Shown: positions 9,881-19,815 of the stretch, piece after piece
How the letters are laid out: each line of letters begins with the position of its first letter
Position numbering within the stretch: the stretch's first letter is position 1
Source: Rhizobium sp. R711
GTDB lineage: Bacteria > Pseudomonadota > Alphaproteobacteria > Rhizobiales > Rhizobiaceae
Length of the DNA: 64,000 nucleotides
Reading direction: 5' to 3'
NCBI RefSeq assembly: GCF_002211365.1
Contig: NZ_LOKZ01000001.1
Location: 682,001 to 746,000 of the forward strand
Notes under the pieces: generated by a model
Databases searched by the model: none
What the model was told of the DNA's origin: nothing
The model's input: the letters and a program-made list of their open reading frames with translations, nothing else
Position numbers and translations under genes: made by a program

Positions 9881-10339
9881 GTCATTCGCTTCACTTCGAT
9901 GCCAGTACATCCGTGGTCAAGGAGGAGGCGAATGTTGCAGCCAGACTGATCGGGAAAGGTTAACGTATGGTTAACTGCAGAGCCGCGATCAAAACGATGG
10001 AAGTGGCAACGTTGCTTGCGCGCACAGCTTTCCATCGGCTGCAATATGTTGATCCCTATGTCGGAACGCCGACTTCGGGTTTCAAGTAGGACGAACGGAT
10101 TTCTGCGTTTTTAAGCTTTCAAGTGTTCGACGAGACCGCTGCTGCGACCGCCATTTGCTCAGCCTGCGCTTGCCAAGGTGGGGGCTTTCACAGGAGAAAT
10201 GGGAAGGCCCGGCGCTCTGGGAGAGACACCGGGCCTGATCGTGATCGGCACGTTTGAGGGGAGACGGCCGACCTTTAGCGAAACGTGTAGGGCGTGTTTC
10301 GCTACGCAACTAATTCACGGCGTCCCTAATGGTTCCCTG
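9881..10339. other. 459-bp intergenic region without a supported gene
   Basis: No frame here has a convincing start, ribosome site or family match. Two hairpins are visible: GGCCCGG (10206-10212) with CCGGGCC (10229-10235), and a perfect 9-bp stem TAGCGAAAC (10276-10284) with GTTTCGCTA (10296-10304). The second lies just downstream of the small minus-strand gene and may be its transcript end, although no U-run follows. An unannotated small RNA cannot be excluded. Confidence 0.4.
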
Positions 10340-10522
10340 CTACCAGAGAGAAACTGAATTCTGACGACAGCCCAGCAACTCGCGCATCTCCGCGAACGGG
10401 CCGTGCAGCATCTTCAGGCGGCTCTCTTCCATCTTTGTCAGCCGGTAGCGGCGTGCAAACTCTTGCACGCTCCAGACTTCACGCAGCCTGAATTCTTCGG
10501 TGTTACTAAAGTCGATGCTCAT
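10340..10522 (-). CDS. Small conserved-looking hypothetical protein, 60 aa
   Basis: This is a charged 60-residue protein beginning MSIDFSNTEEFRLREVW and containing VQEFARRYRLTKMEESRL, which resembles a short helical segment. AGGTAGG lies 7-8 bases ahead of the ATG on the minus strand, a plausible ribosome site. Its composition looks protein-like and I believe similar small proteins occur in Rhizobium, but I do not know a function. The C-terminus (CRQNSVSLW) follows a helix-rich body. It could have a DNA- or protein-binding role, which is only a guess. Confidence 0.6.
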   Translation of the reverse strand: MSIDFSNTEEFRLREVWSVQEFARRYRLTKMEESRLKMLHGPFAEMRELLGCRQNSVSLW

Positions 10523-10649
10523 GAAATGCCTACCTAGTGCGCGTTCTGCGCTAATCTTAGGCGCAATTCGACGTGCTATATGTCAGATTTGTGACGGTCG
10601 CAACGAATGGCAGCCATGCCAAAAAAGCGTGGCTTGGCGGGCCAAATAA

Positions 10650-10677
10650 ATCAGAGCCCGGCTAGGCCGGGCTCTGA
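10650..10677 (-). terminator. Terminator of the GCG_CRPN gene
   Basis: ATCAGAGCCCGGC and GCCGGGCTCTGAT form a perfect 13-bp stem with a 2-3 base loop. Read on the minus strand it is followed by TTTATTT, so it terminates the gene at 10704-11030. Confidence 0.85.
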
Positions 10678-10703
10678 TGCTGTCTCTGGTTCGCAGAGTA
10701 TAA

Positions 10704-11030
10704 TCAGCGCCAGTCGCGATAGCGATCACGAGCCCACGGCGGCGGACGATCCCATCCGTAGGACCGCTCGTAGCGCCAGCCATAGCGTGGCGGGCCGCCC
10801 CATCCATAGCGGCGGTCATCGCGCCAGCCGTAACGCGGCGGTGGAGGCCGGTTCCAGTTCGGGCGGCAATTGCCCCACCGCGTCAGGTGGTATCCGCGCC
10901 CGCAAGCGTAGTCGACGAGTACCGTATTTGGGGCCGCAATGCCGTTCATCGGCGCGACCGGCATCGCTTCAGCCGCGGAAACGCCAAATCCACACACGGC
11001 GATCGCGACTGCAATCATTCTCATACGCAT
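10704..11030 (-). CDS. GCG_CRPN-type secreted protein with Arg/Tyr/Trp/Gly repeats
   Basis: This is a 108-residue exported protein. A signal peptide (MRMRMIAVAIAVCGFGVSAA) is followed by a segment ending CGRGYHLTRWGNCRPN, which matches the GCG_CRPN prefix-to-repeats family. The rest is low-complexity, with repeated PPRYGWR / RRYGWG / RSYGWDRPP units rich in Arg, Tyr, Trp, Gly and Pro. The start ATG lies after AGAGGTG. Its own promoter and a strong terminator suggest a single-gene unit. The family is common in Rhizobiales envelopes but, as far as I know, has no assigned biochemical role. Two Cys in the prefix could form a disulphide. Confidence 0.82.
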   Translation of the reverse strand: MRMRMIAVAIAVCGFGVSAAEAMPVAPMNGIAAPNTVLVDYACGRGYHLTRWGNCRPNWNRPPPPRYGWRDDRRYGWGGPPRYGWRYERSYGWDRPPPWARDRYRDWR

Positions 11031-11264
11031 CTTTGCACCTCTGTTATGCAAGTCCCTTGCGCGTCGATTAGAGAGCCCGTTCGGTGAATGGGGGCTGAAC
11101 CAAATTTGACATTATTGGGGCAAACGCGGACCGCTCTAACCACTTCTTAACCACCCCTTAAATCGCCGCATTTAAAGTTCAACCGGGCGAAGAACCGTTT
11201 GGCAAAGCACGGTTTCTGCGGCGTCGCCGCGCAAGAAGCGAAGATGGGGTGTACCGGGTACTAG

Positions 11265-13613
11265 ATGGCGGGCAGAGGCAAATCACGCGACAGGATCGAA
11301 CCTTCTTTCAGCGGTCGCGACGACCGTGACGATGATGACGATTTCTCGCTCGATGCCGATGACCGCGTGGTGCGCGGACGCTCGACTAGGCGCGCAGCGC
11401 CGAAACCGTCCCGCGCGCGCCAGCCCGAGCGTCGCAAACGCGACCGCCGCGATCGCGAAGGGGGTGGGCTCTTCGGCTTTATCCGTCGCATCGTCTACTG
11501 GTGCATCGTTTTCGGCATTTGGGCTGGGATCGGCGTCGCCGGCCTCGTTATCTACTACGGCTCGCGTATGCCGAGCGCCAGCACCTGGGCCATTCCAGAG
11601 CGTCCGCCGAACGTCAAGATCACCGCTGTCGACGGCAGCGTCATCGCCAATCGCGGCACGACGGGCGGCGAGGCCCTCGCGCTCGAAGACATGTCGCCGT
11701 ACATTCCCGAAGCGATCGTCGCCATCGAAGATCGCCGCTTCTACTCGCATTTCGGCGTCGATCCGCTTGGCCTTGCACGTGCCTTCGTTACCAATCTGAC
11801 GACTGGGCACATGGTCCAGGGTGGCTCGACGCTGACGCAGCAGCTTGCAAAGAACCTCTTCCTGTCGCCGGACCGCACGCTGGAGCGCAAGGTGCAGGAA
11901 GTCCTGCTCGCCCTGTGGCTGGAGCAGAAATACACCAAGGACCAGATCCTTGCGATGTATCTCAATCGCGTGTTTTTCGGCTCGAACGCCTATGGCGTCG
12001 AAGCTGCCTCGCGCCGTTACTTCAACAAGTCCGCACGCGATGTGAACCTCGGTGAAGCAGCCCTTCTTGCCGGTCTCGTCAAGGCACCGTCGCGTCTGTC
12101 GCCGGCACGCGATCCCGAGGCCGCCAATGCCCGCGCACAGGTGGTGCTGCAGACGATGCGCGAGCAGGGCTATATCACCGATGACGAAGTCAAGACCGCC
12201 ATGTCGCAGACGCCGGCCAAGGCAAAGCGCTATTGGTCGGGCGCCGGTCACTATGTCGCCGATATGGTGATGGACCAGCTGCCCGCCCTGATCGGCGACG
12301 TCAAGGAAGACATCGTCGTCGACACGACGATCGACAAGACGCTGGAAAAGCGCGCGGAGCAGTCGCTGAATGACGTCCTTGGAAAGGACGGCGCCAAGCT
12401 CGATGCCTCTCAGGCAGCACTGGTCTCTCTCGACGGGACCGGTGCGATCCGTGCCCTCGTCGGCGGCAGGGACTATGCCGACAGTCAGTTCAACCGCGCC
12501 GTCACCGCCAAGCGCCAGCCCGGATCGTCCTTCAAGCCGTTCGTCTATGCCGCGGCACTCGAAAAGGGCCTGACGCCGTTCTCCGTATTCAATGACGCGC
12601 CGATTCGGATCGGCGACTGGACGCCTGAGAACTACGAGAAGAAGTATAATGGCGAAGTGACCCTCGCGACGGCGCTCGCAAAGTCGCTGAACACGGTCGC
12701 TGCCCAGCTGGTCATGTATGATGGACCGGATCAGGTCATCAAGCTGGCACACCGCCTCGGCATCGAATCGGAGCTGCAGCCGAATGCCTCGATCGCTTTG
12801 GGCACGTCCGAGGTGTCGTTGATGGAGCTCACCGGCGCCTATGCCGCCTTCATGAATGGCGGCTACAAGGCAACGCCGCATGTGATCCGTCGCGTGACGA
12901 CGGCCGACGGCAGCAAGGTGCTCTACGAGAACACCTACGATAATCCGCCGCGTGTCCTGTCGGAAGCGATTGCCGCCAACATGAACACGATGATGATGGG
13001 CGTCATCAACCAGGGAACCGGCAAGAGCGCCAAGCTTTCTGGCTGGCAGGCAGCCGGCAAGACCGGCACCACCCAGAATTCGCGGGACGCGCTCTTCGTT
13101 GGCTTCACCAGCAATCTCACAACCGGCGTCTGGTTCGGCAACGACGACGGTAAGCCGATGAGGAAGGTGACAGGCGGCGGCTTGCCGGCCAAGGCGTGGC
13201 AGGAATTCATGGTCGCTGCACACAAGGGACTGTCGCCGGCACCGCTGTTCGGCAACGGGCAGTTCATGGCTGATCCCGCAGCCAATCCCGGTGTTGGCGA
13301 TCAGCCGATGGCGTCTGTCGAGCCTGGTGCGGCGCCACCGCTTGAAGAGCCGACGACGATCGGCAGCATTCTTTCCGGTGTCTTCGGAGGCGGGGCTGAT
13401 GTTCGTGAGCGCAATCCACAGGCGACCGATCGACCGAGACGTCAGCCGATGGCGCCGGCTAATGGCGGTCCGGTGCCTCCCGCCGACATCGCTCAGGACG
13501 GCGATGATGGCTACGGCGATGCGCTGCCGCCTGGTGATATCGGCGAGCCTGAACCGTCGCCGGCAGGCAAGCCGAGACGGACGACATTGCTCGACTTGAT
13601 CATGGGGCAGTAG
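11265..13613 (+). CDS. mrcA: Class A penicillin-binding protein 1A
   Basis: This is a bifunctional peptidoglycan synthase of 782 residues. A long basic and acidic cytoplasmic tail (1-70) precedes one membrane anchor (~75-98). The GT51 transglycosylase has catalytic Glu155 in AIEDRRFYSHFG and GGSTLTQQLAKN at ~186-197. The transpeptidase has S421-x-x-K424 (GSSFK), S474-L-N and KTGT (599-602), so both activities look intact. The C-terminus is a Pro/Gly/Asp-rich tail of ~120 residues. No strong ribosome site precedes ATG 11265, so the exact start is slightly uncertain. It lies upstream of dnaK, an arrangement I also associate with Sinorhizobium, but has its own transcript boundary. Confidence 0.95.
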   Translation: MAGRGKSRDRIEPSFSGRDDRDDDDDFSLDADDRVVRGRSTRRAAPKPSRARQPERRKRDRRDREGGGLFGFIRRIVYWCIVFGIWAGIGVAGLVIYYGSRMPSASTWAIPERPPNVKITAVDGSVIANRGTTGGEALALEDMSPYIPEAIVAIEDRRFYSHFGVDPLGLARAFVTNLTTGHMVQGGSTLTQQLAKNLFLSPDRTLERKVQEVLLALWLEQKYTKDQILAMYLNRVFFGSNAYGVEAASRRYFNKSARDVNLGEAALLAGLVKAPSRLSPARDPEAANARAQVVLQTMREQGYITDDEVKTAMSQTPAKAKRYWSGAGHYVADMVMDQLPALIGDVKEDIVVDTTIDKTLEKRAEQSLNDVLGKDGAKLDASQAALVSLDGTGAIRALVGGRDYADSQFNRAVTAKRQPGSSFKPFVYAAALEKGLTPFSVFNDAPIRIGDWTPENYEKKYNGEVTLATALAKSLNTVAAQLVMYDGPDQVIKLAHRLGIESELQPNASIALGTSEVSLMELTGAYAAFMNGGYKATPHVIRRVTTADGSKVLYENTYDNPPRVLSEAIAANMNTMMMGVINQGTGKSAKLSGWQAAGKTGTTQNSRDALFVGFTSNLTTGVWFGNDDGKPMRKVTGGGLPAKAWQEFMVAAHKGLSPAPLFGNGQFMADPAANPGVGDQPMASVEPGAAPPLEEPTTIGSILSGVFGGGADVRERNPQATDRPRRQPMAPANGGPVPPADIAQDGDDGYGDALPPGDIGEPEPSPAGKPRRTTLLDLIMGQ

Positions 13614-13703
13614 CCAAAGCGTTTGGCCGGAAAAATGCCATTTTCCTGCGCCTGTCGAAATTAATCGCTGGGCGCTTGTTTTGCTGGTTTTCTGGCTATT
13701 TCT

Positions 13704-13733
13704 CGCCTTGCAGTCCCGAAAACCGCTCCTTAT
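13704..13733 (+). promoter_or_regulatory. RpoH (sigma32)-like heat-shock promoter of dnaK
   Basis: CTTGCAG begins at 13704 and CTTATATA lies at 13726-13733, a spacing that fits alphaproteobacterial RpoH promoters (CTTG, then a C/T-A-T-rich -10). It precedes dnaK by about 115 bases, leaving a moderately long 5' leader. A housekeeping sigma factor could also use the TTATAT element. Confidence 0.65.
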
Positions 13734-13848
13734 ATACGCGGCATCACCGCAATCACGATTGCGTTAATCTTAAAGACCCATCCCGTAAGGGGCTGTCAGG
13801 GAAATGCCTTCTCGGGGTTCCGACAGCTTGCTTCAAGGAGAGAATGAC

Positions 13849-15765
13849 ATGGCAAAAGTTATTGGTATCGACCTCGGAACGACAAATTCCTGCGTCGCGG
13901 TCATGGACGGCAAAGACGCAAAGGTCATTGAGAATGCGGAAGGCGCGCGCACAACCCCTTCCATGGTGGCGTTTTCCGATGATGGCGAACGCCTCGTCGG
14001 TCAGCCGGCCAAGCGCCAGGCTGTCACCAACCCCACGAATACCCTCTTCGCTGTAAAGCGCCTCATCGGCCGCCGCTACGAAGATCCGACCGTTGAGAAG
14101 GACAAGAGCCTCGTTCCTTTCCACATCGTCAAGGGTGACAACGGCGACGCCTGGGTCGAGGCCCAGGGCAAGTCCTATTCTCCGGCACAAATCTCCGCGA
14201 TGATCCTTCAGAAGATGAAGGAAACCGCCGAATCCTATCTCGGTGAAAAGGTCGAAAAGGCCGTCATCACCGTTCCCGCATACTTCAACGACGCACAGCG
14301 CCAGGCAACCAAGGATGCCGGCAAGATCGCTGGTCTCGAAGTTCTCCGTATCATCAACGAGCCGACGGCGGCAGCCCTTGCCTACGGTCTCGACAAAAAG
14401 GACGGCAAGACCATCGCCGTTTACGACTTGGGTGGCGGTACCTTCGATATCTCGATCCTCGAAATCGGCGACGGCGTCTTCGAAGTGAAGTCCACCAACG
14501 GCGATACCTTCCTCGGCGGTGAAGACTTCGACATGCGTCTCGTCGAATACCTCGTTGCCGAGTTCAAGAAGGATAACGGCATCGACCTCAAGGGCGACAA
14601 GCTTGCTCTGCAGCGCCTCAAGGAAGCTGCTGAAAAGGCGAAGATCGAACTGTCGTCCGCTCAGCAGACCGAAATCAACCTGCCGTTCATCACCGCTGAT
14701 GCGACCGGCCCGAAGCACCTGACGCTGAAGCTGACGCGCGCCAAGCTCGAAAGCCTGGTCGACGATCTCGTCCAGCGCACCATCGCACCGTGCAAGGCAG
14801 CCCTCAAGGATGCCGGTGTCACGCCTGCCGAGATCGACGAAGTCGTTCTCGTCGGTGGTATGAGCCGCATGCCGAAGGTCCAGGAAGTCGTCAAGCAGCT
14901 GTTCGGCAAGGAGCCGCACAAGGGCGTCAACCCGGATGAAGTCGTAGCCCTCGGCGCCGCCATCCAGGCCGGCGTTCTTCAGGGCGACGTCAAGGACGTT
15001 CTGCTCCTCGACGTAACCCCGCTGTCTCTCGGCATCGAGACCCTCGGTGGCGTCTTCACCCGTCTGATCGAGCGCAACACCACGATCCCGACGAAGAAGT
15101 CGCAGACCTTCTCGACCGCCGACGACAACCAGCAGGCCGTCACCATCCGCGTTTCGCAGGGCGAGCGCGAAATGGCTGCCGACAACAAGCTGCTCGGCCA
15201 GTTCGACCTCGTTGGCCTGCCGCCGGCACCGCGTGGCGTTCCGCAGATCGAAGTGACCTTCGACATCGACGCCAACGGCATTGTGCAGGTTTCGGCCAAG
15301 GACAAGGGCACCGGCAAGGAACAGCAGATCCGCATCCAGGCTTCGGGTGGTCTCTCCGACGCCGATATCGAGAAGATGGTCAAGGATGCCGAAGCCAACG
15401 CCGAAGCCGACAAGAAGCGTCGCGAAGCCGTGGAAGCCAAGAACCAGGCCGAAAGCCTGATACACTCCACGGAAAAGTCGCTGAAGGATTATGGTGACAA
15501 GGTCTCCGAGACCGACCGCACCGCGATCTCCGATGCGATCGCCGCTCTGAAGTCTGCCGTCGAAGCAACCGAGCCGGATGCTGAAGACATCAAGGCAAAG
15601 ACCCAGACCCTCATGGAAGTTTCCATGAAGCTCGGTCAGGCGATTTATGAAGCCCAGCAGGCTGAAGCCGGCTCTGCGGACGCTTCGGCTGAAGGCGGTG
15701 ATGACAATGTCGTCGATGCCGACTACGAAGAAGTCAAGGACGACGACCGCAAGAAGTCCGCGTAA
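13849..15765 (+). CDS. dnaK: Chaperone DnaK (Hsp70)
   Basis: This is the 638-residue ATP-driven Hsp70 chaperone. The N-terminus [15 protein letters not shown] carries the phosphate-1 loop, with [11 protein letters not shown] as phosphate 2 and [11 protein letters not shown] as the adenosine motif. The substrate-binding domain begins after [11 protein letters not shown], and the helical lid ends in an acidic tail ([14 protein letters not shown]). The start is the ATG after AAGGAGAGAATGAC. It forms a stress operon with dnaJ 85 bases downstream and is preceded by an RpoH-like promoter. The length equals that usual for rhizobial DnaK. Confidence 0.99.
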   Translation: MAKVIGIDLGTTNSCVAVMDGKDAKVIENAEGARTTPSMVAFSDDGERLVGQPAKRQAVTNPTNTLFAVKRLIGRRYEDPTVEKDKSLVPFHIVKGDNGDAWVEAQGKSYSPAQISAMILQKMKETAESYLGEKVEKAVITVPAYFNDAQRQATKDAGKIAGLEVLRIINEPTAAALAYGLDKKDGKTIAVYDLGGGTFDISILEIGDGVFEVKSTNGDTFLGGEDFDMRLVEYLVAEFKKDNGIDLKGDKLALQRLKEAAEKAKIELSSAQQTEINLPFITADATGPKHLTLKLTRAKLESLVDDLVQRTIAPCKAALKDAGVTPAEIDEVVLVGGMSRMPKVQEVVKQLFGKEPHKGVNPDEVVALGAAIQAGVLQGDVKDVLLLDVTPLSLGIETLGGVFTRLIERNTTIPTKKSQTFSTADDNQQAVTIRVSQGEREMAADNKLLGQFDLVGLPPAPRGVPQIEVTFDIDANGIVQVSAKDKGTGKEQQIRIQASGGLSDADIEKMVKDAEANAEADKKRREAVEAKNQAESLIHSTEKSLKDYGDKVSETDRTAISDAIAALKSAVEATEPDAEDIKAKTQTLMEVSMKLGQAIYEAQQAEAGSADASAEGGDDNVVDADYEEVKDDDRKKSA

Positions 15766-15797
15766 GCGAGACCAAGCGGTCTAGCTTGAAACTGACG

Positions 15798-15825
15798 TTC
15801 CGGCTGCTCACCATGGCAGCCGGAA
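15798..15825 (+). other. Stable hairpin between dnaK and dnaJ
   Basis: TTCCGGCTGC and GCAGCCGGAA form a perfect 10-bp stem over an 8-base loop, without a following U-run. It may act as a partial attenuator or an RNA-processing or stabilising element that lowers dnaJ relative to dnaK. Confidence 0.55.
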
Positions 15826-15850
15826 AACCATTTCCGGGGTCTAATCCTTA

Positions 15851-16978
15851 ATGGCAAAAGCCGATTTTTACGAAACGCTGGGTGTCGCCAAGACGGCGGA
15901 CGACAAAGAGCTGAAAAGCGCCTTCCGCAAACTTGCCATGAAGTTTCATCCGGACAAGAATCCGGGCGACCATGACGCCGAACGCAAATTCAAGGAAATC
16001 AACGAAGCCTACGAGACGCTCAAGGATCCGCAGAAGCGCGCGGCCTATGACCGGTATGGTCACGCAGCCTTCGAACACGGCGGCATGGGCGGTGGCGGCG
16101 GCGGTTTCGGCGGCGGCGGCTTCTCCGACATTTTCGAGGATATCTTCGGCGAGATGATGGGCGGCGGTCGTCAGCGGCAGCGCTCGTCCGGCGGCCGCGA
16201 GCGTGGCGCCGATCTTCGTTACAACATGGAAATTTCGCTGGAGGAATCCTTCTCCGGCAAGACGGCACAGATTCGCGTGCCGACATCGATTACCTGCGAC
16301 GTCTGTTCCGGCTCGGGCGCAAAGCCGGGCACCCAGCCGAAGACCTGCGGCACCTGCCAGGGTTCCGGCCGCGTACGCGCAGCCCAGGGCTTCTTCTCGA
16401 TCGAGCGGACCTGCCCGACCTGTCACGGTCGCGGCACGATCATTCCCGATCCCTGCACGAAGTGCCATGGCCAGGGCCGCGTCACTGAAGAGCGTTCGCT
16501 TTCCGTGAACATTCCGGCCGGCATCGAAGACGGCACCCGCATCCGCCTGCAGGGCGAGGGCGAAGCCGGCATGCGCGGCGGCCCGGCGGGCGATCTGTAT
16601 ATCTTCCTGTCGGTCAAGCCGCATGAATTCTATCAGCGTGATGGCGCCGACCTCTACTGCACCATCCCGATCTCGATGACGACGGCTGCCCTCGGCGGCA
16701 CTTTCGACGTCGCGACGCTCGACGGCACGAAGTCGCGTGTGACCGTGCCGGAAGGCACCCAGGCCGGCAAGCAGTTCCGTCTGAAGGGCAAGGGTATGCC
16801 GGTGCTGCGTTCGCCCCAAACAGGCGATCTCTACATCCAGATTCAGATCGAAACCCCTCAGAAGCTGACGAAGCGCCAGCGCGAGCTACTTCAGGAGTTC
16901 GAGCAGCTTTCCTCGAAGGAGAACAATCCGGAATCGACCGGGTTTTTCGCGCGGATGAAGGAATTCTTCGAGAACTGA
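15851..16978 (+). CDS. dnaJ: Co-chaperone DnaJ (type I Hsp40)
   Basis: This is the 375-residue partner that stimulates DnaK ATPase. The J domain has the HPD triad at 33-35, a Gly/Phe-rich linker (~78-100) follows, and the zinc-binding region contains four CxxCxGxG-type repeats ([32 protein letters not shown]), then the C-terminal substrate-binding domains. It is complete by family length. It shares the dnaK transcript and is closed by the terminator at 17001. Confidence 0.99.
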   Translation: MAKADFYETLGVAKTADDKELKSAFRKLAMKFHPDKNPGDHDAERKFKEINEAYETLKDPQKRAAYDRYGHAAFEHGGMGGGGGGFGGGGFSDIFEDIFGEMMGGGRQRQRSSGGRERGADLRYNMEISLEESFSGKTAQIRVPTSITCDVCSGSGAKPGTQPKTCGTCQGSGRVRAAQGFFSIERTCPTCHGRGTIIPDPCTKCHGQGRVTEERSLSVNIPAGIEDGTRIRLQGEGEAGMRGGPAGDLYIFLSVKPHEFYQRDGADLYCTIPISMTTAALGGTFDVATLDGTKSRVTVPEGTQAGKQFRLKGKGMPVLRSPQTGDLYIQIQIETPQKLTKRQRELLQEFEQLSSKENNPESTGFFARMKEFFEN

Positions 16979-17000
16979 TCGATCAGACACGAAATGCGGA

Positions 17001-17036
17001 AAAGGCTCGGTTGTTGCAACCGGGCCTTTGTTTTTT
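17001..17036 (+). terminator. Terminator of the dnaKJ operon
   Basis: AAAGGCTCGGTTG and CAACCGGGCCTTT form a long stem with one mismatch over a 3-base loop, followed by GTTTTTT. Confidence 0.9.
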
Positions 17037-17190
17037 GGTCTTCACCAGACTATGCAGGGTTGTTGCGGCGGTGTGACTTCCATATTCAAAATCGCTTTAT
17101 TATCTTGTATCAACCGAATGATTGGCAGGACATTAAGATAATAAAAGGTTAAATTAGCAGATCTCGCAACATTGCAGCGCCGGGGGACAC

Positions 17191-19083
17191 TTGGAACGCC
17201 GTCTCGCAGCCATCCTTGCAGCAGACATCGTCGGCTACAGCCGATTGATGGGCTCAGACGAATCCGGGACGCTGAGTGCGGTAAAAAATTGCCGCACCGA
17301 GTTCCTCAATCCAAAGATTGCCCTGCATCGCGGCCGCATCGTCAAGCTCACCGGTGATGGCATGCTGGTCGAATTCTCCAGCATCGTGAATGCCGTCGCT
17401 TGCGCCGATGAGATTCAGCGCGAGACGGCTCAGCGGAATCTGTCCGTGCTGGAAGACAAGCGGATCGAATTTCGGATCGGCATTCATCTGGGCGACGTGA
17501 TCGTCGAGGAGGGTGACATCTTCGGAGATGGCGTGAATGTTGCCGCACGGCTTGAGACACTCGCCGAGCCGGGCGGCATTGCGGTCTCCGCTTCCGTGAG
17601 GGACCATGTCGGAACCCGGCTCGACCTTTCCTTCGAGGACAGGGGCGAGCACAGACTCAAGAACATCAAGGAGCCGGTGAGGGTCTACGCGATTTCGCCA
17701 CGGCGGGCGCTGCCACTGAAGGTGAACAAGGCCGCCTTGACCGCGGCCAGGGAAAAGCACAAGCAGCTTGTCGCCGTGTTGCCGTTCACCAATATGAGTG
17801 GTGACGCCGAGCAGGAGTATTTTTCCGACGGCATCACCGAAGACATCATCACCGACCTCTCGAAGATCTCGAATCTTTACGTCGTCGCGCGCAACACCGC
17901 CTTCACCTACAAGGGAAAATCGGTGCAGGTGAAGCAGGTCGCAGCCGAGCTCGGTGTCGACTTCGTTCTAGAGGGGAGCGTCCGCAAGGCGGCGCAGCGC
18001 GTGCGCATCACGGGACAACTGATTGACGCTAGGAATGGCGGGCACCTCTGGGCGGACCGCTTTGATCGTGACCTGACCGATATCTTTGCGATCCAGGACG
18101 AGATTACGCACGCGATCGTCGATCAGCTCAAGATCAAGCTCTTGCCCGAGGAGCGGCGAGCAATCGAAGCGGAACCGACAAACAATGTCGAGGCCTACAC
18201 CTACTATCTGCGCGGCCGGCAGCTTTCTCACACCTGGACAAGGCCTTACCTGGTCTTGGCCCGACGGATGTTTGCAACGGCAGTCGCGCTGGATCCGGAA
18301 TATGCGCGCGCCTATGCCGGCATGGCCGACTGCGAGTCGGCGCTACGCGACTGGCATGCGGGAGAGTACACCCTACAGGGAATTCTCAATCTGAGCGCCA
18401 AGGCACTTGCGCTCGATCCAAATCTTGCGGAGGCGCATGCCTCGCGGGGGCTGGCGCTGCACCAGGATGGGCGAGACGAGGAGGCGCTTGCCGAGTTCGA
18501 AAAGGCGCTGGCGCTGGAGCCCGATCTCTATGAAGCGAATTTCCACTACGGCCGCTTTCTTTTCATGCAAGGCAAGTTCGAGGGCGCGATCACCTTCTTT
18601 ATAAGGGCAGCCGAGATACGTCCCGACGACTATCTCTCGCCGATCCATTTGATGAGTGCATGTCGATCGCTTGGGTTGGAGAAAGAACGAGCGCATTGGG
18701 CGCGCGTGTGCATTGAGCGCGCCGAAGAGGCCTTGGAGCGGCATCCGGAAAACTCGGGACCGGCTCATCGCGGCGCGCTCGCATTGGCTCACATGGGCGA
18801 GGCGGCGCGAGCAAAGGAGTGGGTGAAGCGGGCGCAGACGATCGATCCGGATGATATCGTTGCGCAATACAACGTCGCATGTGTTTATGCGCTGTTGAAC
18901 GAATGCGACGCCGCGCTCGACTTGTTGGAGGAGCTGCTGCCGCAGTCGTCCTGTTATCATATCCTGTGGTTCAAGCATGATTCGGACCTGGATTCGGTGC
19001 GCGATCACCCACGGTTCGAGAAAATGCTGGATGCGATCGAGGCGTGTTCGGCCTCGCTGGACTACAAGGTCGCTTCGGAATAG
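17191..19083 (+). CDS. Class III adenylate/guanylate cyclase with TolB-like and TPR regions
   Basis: This is a 630-residue soluble nucleotide cyclase. The catalytic domain (~1-165) shows the first metal Asp in LAADIVGYSRLMG, the second in LTGDGMLVEF and the transition-state residues in GDGVNVAARLE, all consistent with an active class III enzyme. A TolB-like segment follows (~195-305: VAVLPFTNMSGDAEQEYFSDG), then TPR repeats to the end, probably for protein contacts or sensing. The start is TTG at 17191, preceded by GGGGGAC; no better ATG matches the family N-terminus (ERRLAAILAADIVGYSR). Rhizobiaceae carry many paralogues of this architecture. The regulatory input is unknown. Confidence 0.9.
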   Translation: MERRLAAILAADIVGYSRLMGSDESGTLSAVKNCRTEFLNPKIALHRGRIVKLTGDGMLVEFSSIVNAVACADEIQRETAQRNLSVLEDKRIEFRIGIHLGDVIVEEGDIFGDGVNVAARLETLAEPGGIAVSASVRDHVGTRLDLSFEDRGEHRLKNIKEPVRVYAISPRRALPLKVNKAALTAAREKHKQLVAVLPFTNMSGDAEQEYFSDGITEDIITDLSKISNLYVVARNTAFTYKGKSVQVKQVAAELGVDFVLEGSVRKAAQRVRITGQLIDARNGGHLWADRFDRDLTDIFAIQDEITHAIVDQLKIKLLPEERRAIEAEPTNNVEAYTYYLRGRQLSHTWTRPYLVLARRMFATAVALDPEYARAYAGMADCESALRDWHAGEYTLQGILNLSAKALALDPNLAEAHASRGLALHQDGRDEEALAEFEKALALEPDLYEANFHYGRFLFMQGKFEGAITFFIRAAEIRPDDYLSPIHLMSACRSLGLEKERAHWARVCIERAEEALERHPENSGPAHRGALALAHMGEAARAKEWVKRAQTIDPDDIVAQYNVACVYALLNECDAALDLLEELLPQSSCYHILWFKHDSDLDSVRDHPRFEKMLDAIEACSASLDYKVASE

Positions 19084-19229
19084 GGCCGGCGTCCGCCAAT
19101 TGTTCCATTATGAAGCAGGCGGAAGGGTGCATCTGACTTGCGTTAACGCAGGCAGTGAATGCCGCTTTGCAACGACAAACAAAGCAGCCAGTATCCTCTC
19201 GGGGATCAACCAAAATAAGGGCAACTTCC

Positions 19230-19439
19230 ATGACGGCAGCAGCCACTACCTTGTCTTTGCAGTCCGATGACGTCGACGTGCTTGCCGGCGCGCTCTACGC
19301 GTGGTGTGCCGAGCACAATATCAAGATGCGCAGCCAACAGGGACTTTCAATTGCAAGCATCGCGATTGATCTCTATCACGCGGGTCATCAAACGCAGGAC
19401 GATCTTCTCGTCGCGCTTCATGAAAGCGACCCGCACTGA
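19230..19439 (+). CDS. Small hypothetical protein, 69 aa
   Basis: This acidic, helix-prone protein of 69 residues begins MTAAATTLSLQSDDVDVLAG and contains LYAWCAEHNIKMRSQQG. The ATG at 19230 has AAGGGC 8 bases upstream. The frame is open, lies in a proper intergenic slot between the cyclase and the XRE gene, and converges with the latter 7 bases apart. I do not recognise a family; rhizobial genomes have similar small proteins, so I treat it as a real gene with unknown function. Confidence 0.6.
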   Translation: MTAAATTLSLQSDDVDVLAGALYAWCAEHNIKMRSQQGLSIASIAIDLYHAGHQTQDDLLVALHESDPH

Positions 19440-19446
19440 CGCGAGG

Positions 19447-19815
19447 TTAGCCTAGCGCCTCGGCGTAAGTTTCACCGGACATGATGGAGAGAATTGTCTT
19501 CACGGCCTCCTTGCCAGCCGTGGAGCGAAGCCGGTCGTAGTATACGGCCAGCTCATAGGCTTCTGGGCTGAGGCCTTGCTTTTTCGCGCCATCGTTGGGA
19601 TTGGCGCCTTCGAACAATTCGGAGATAGCCACGCCCAGAAAGACTGCAATCTGGTGCAATTTACTCGCCGAGACGCGGTTGGTGCCTTTTTCGTATTTCT
19701 GAATTTGCTGAAAAGTCAGCCCGAGCGCCTCTCCCAGTTCCAGTTGCGATATGCGTCTTTTGGATCTGAGCGCCCGAACGTTTCTGCCGACAATAATATC
19801 TACCGGATCTGCCAC
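19447..19815 (-). CDS. XRE-family helix-turn-helix regulator
   Basis: This is a 122-residue DNA-binding protein with a Cro/C1-type HTH at about residues 9-65 (RNVRALRSKRRISQLELGEALG, then FQQIQKYEKGTNRVSASKL) and an acidic helical C-terminus. The GTG start at 19815 is preceded by AAGGGAAC. Paralogues of this length are abundant in Rhizobium and Agrobacterium. It reads away from mbfA, and the ~315-base gap between them may contain its promoter. No phage genes flank it, so it need not be a prophage repressor. Confidence 0.9.
   Translation of the reverse strand: MADPVDIIVGRNVRALRSKRRISQLELGEALGLTFQQIQKYEKGTNRVSASKLHQIAVFLGVAISELFEGANPNDGAKKQGLSPEAYELAVYYDRLRSTAGKEAVKTILSIMSGETYAEALG

Noticed and set aside
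13753..15465. A 570-codon minus-strand frame opposite dnaK
   Set aside because: It is the antisense of dnaK, long only because of codon bias.
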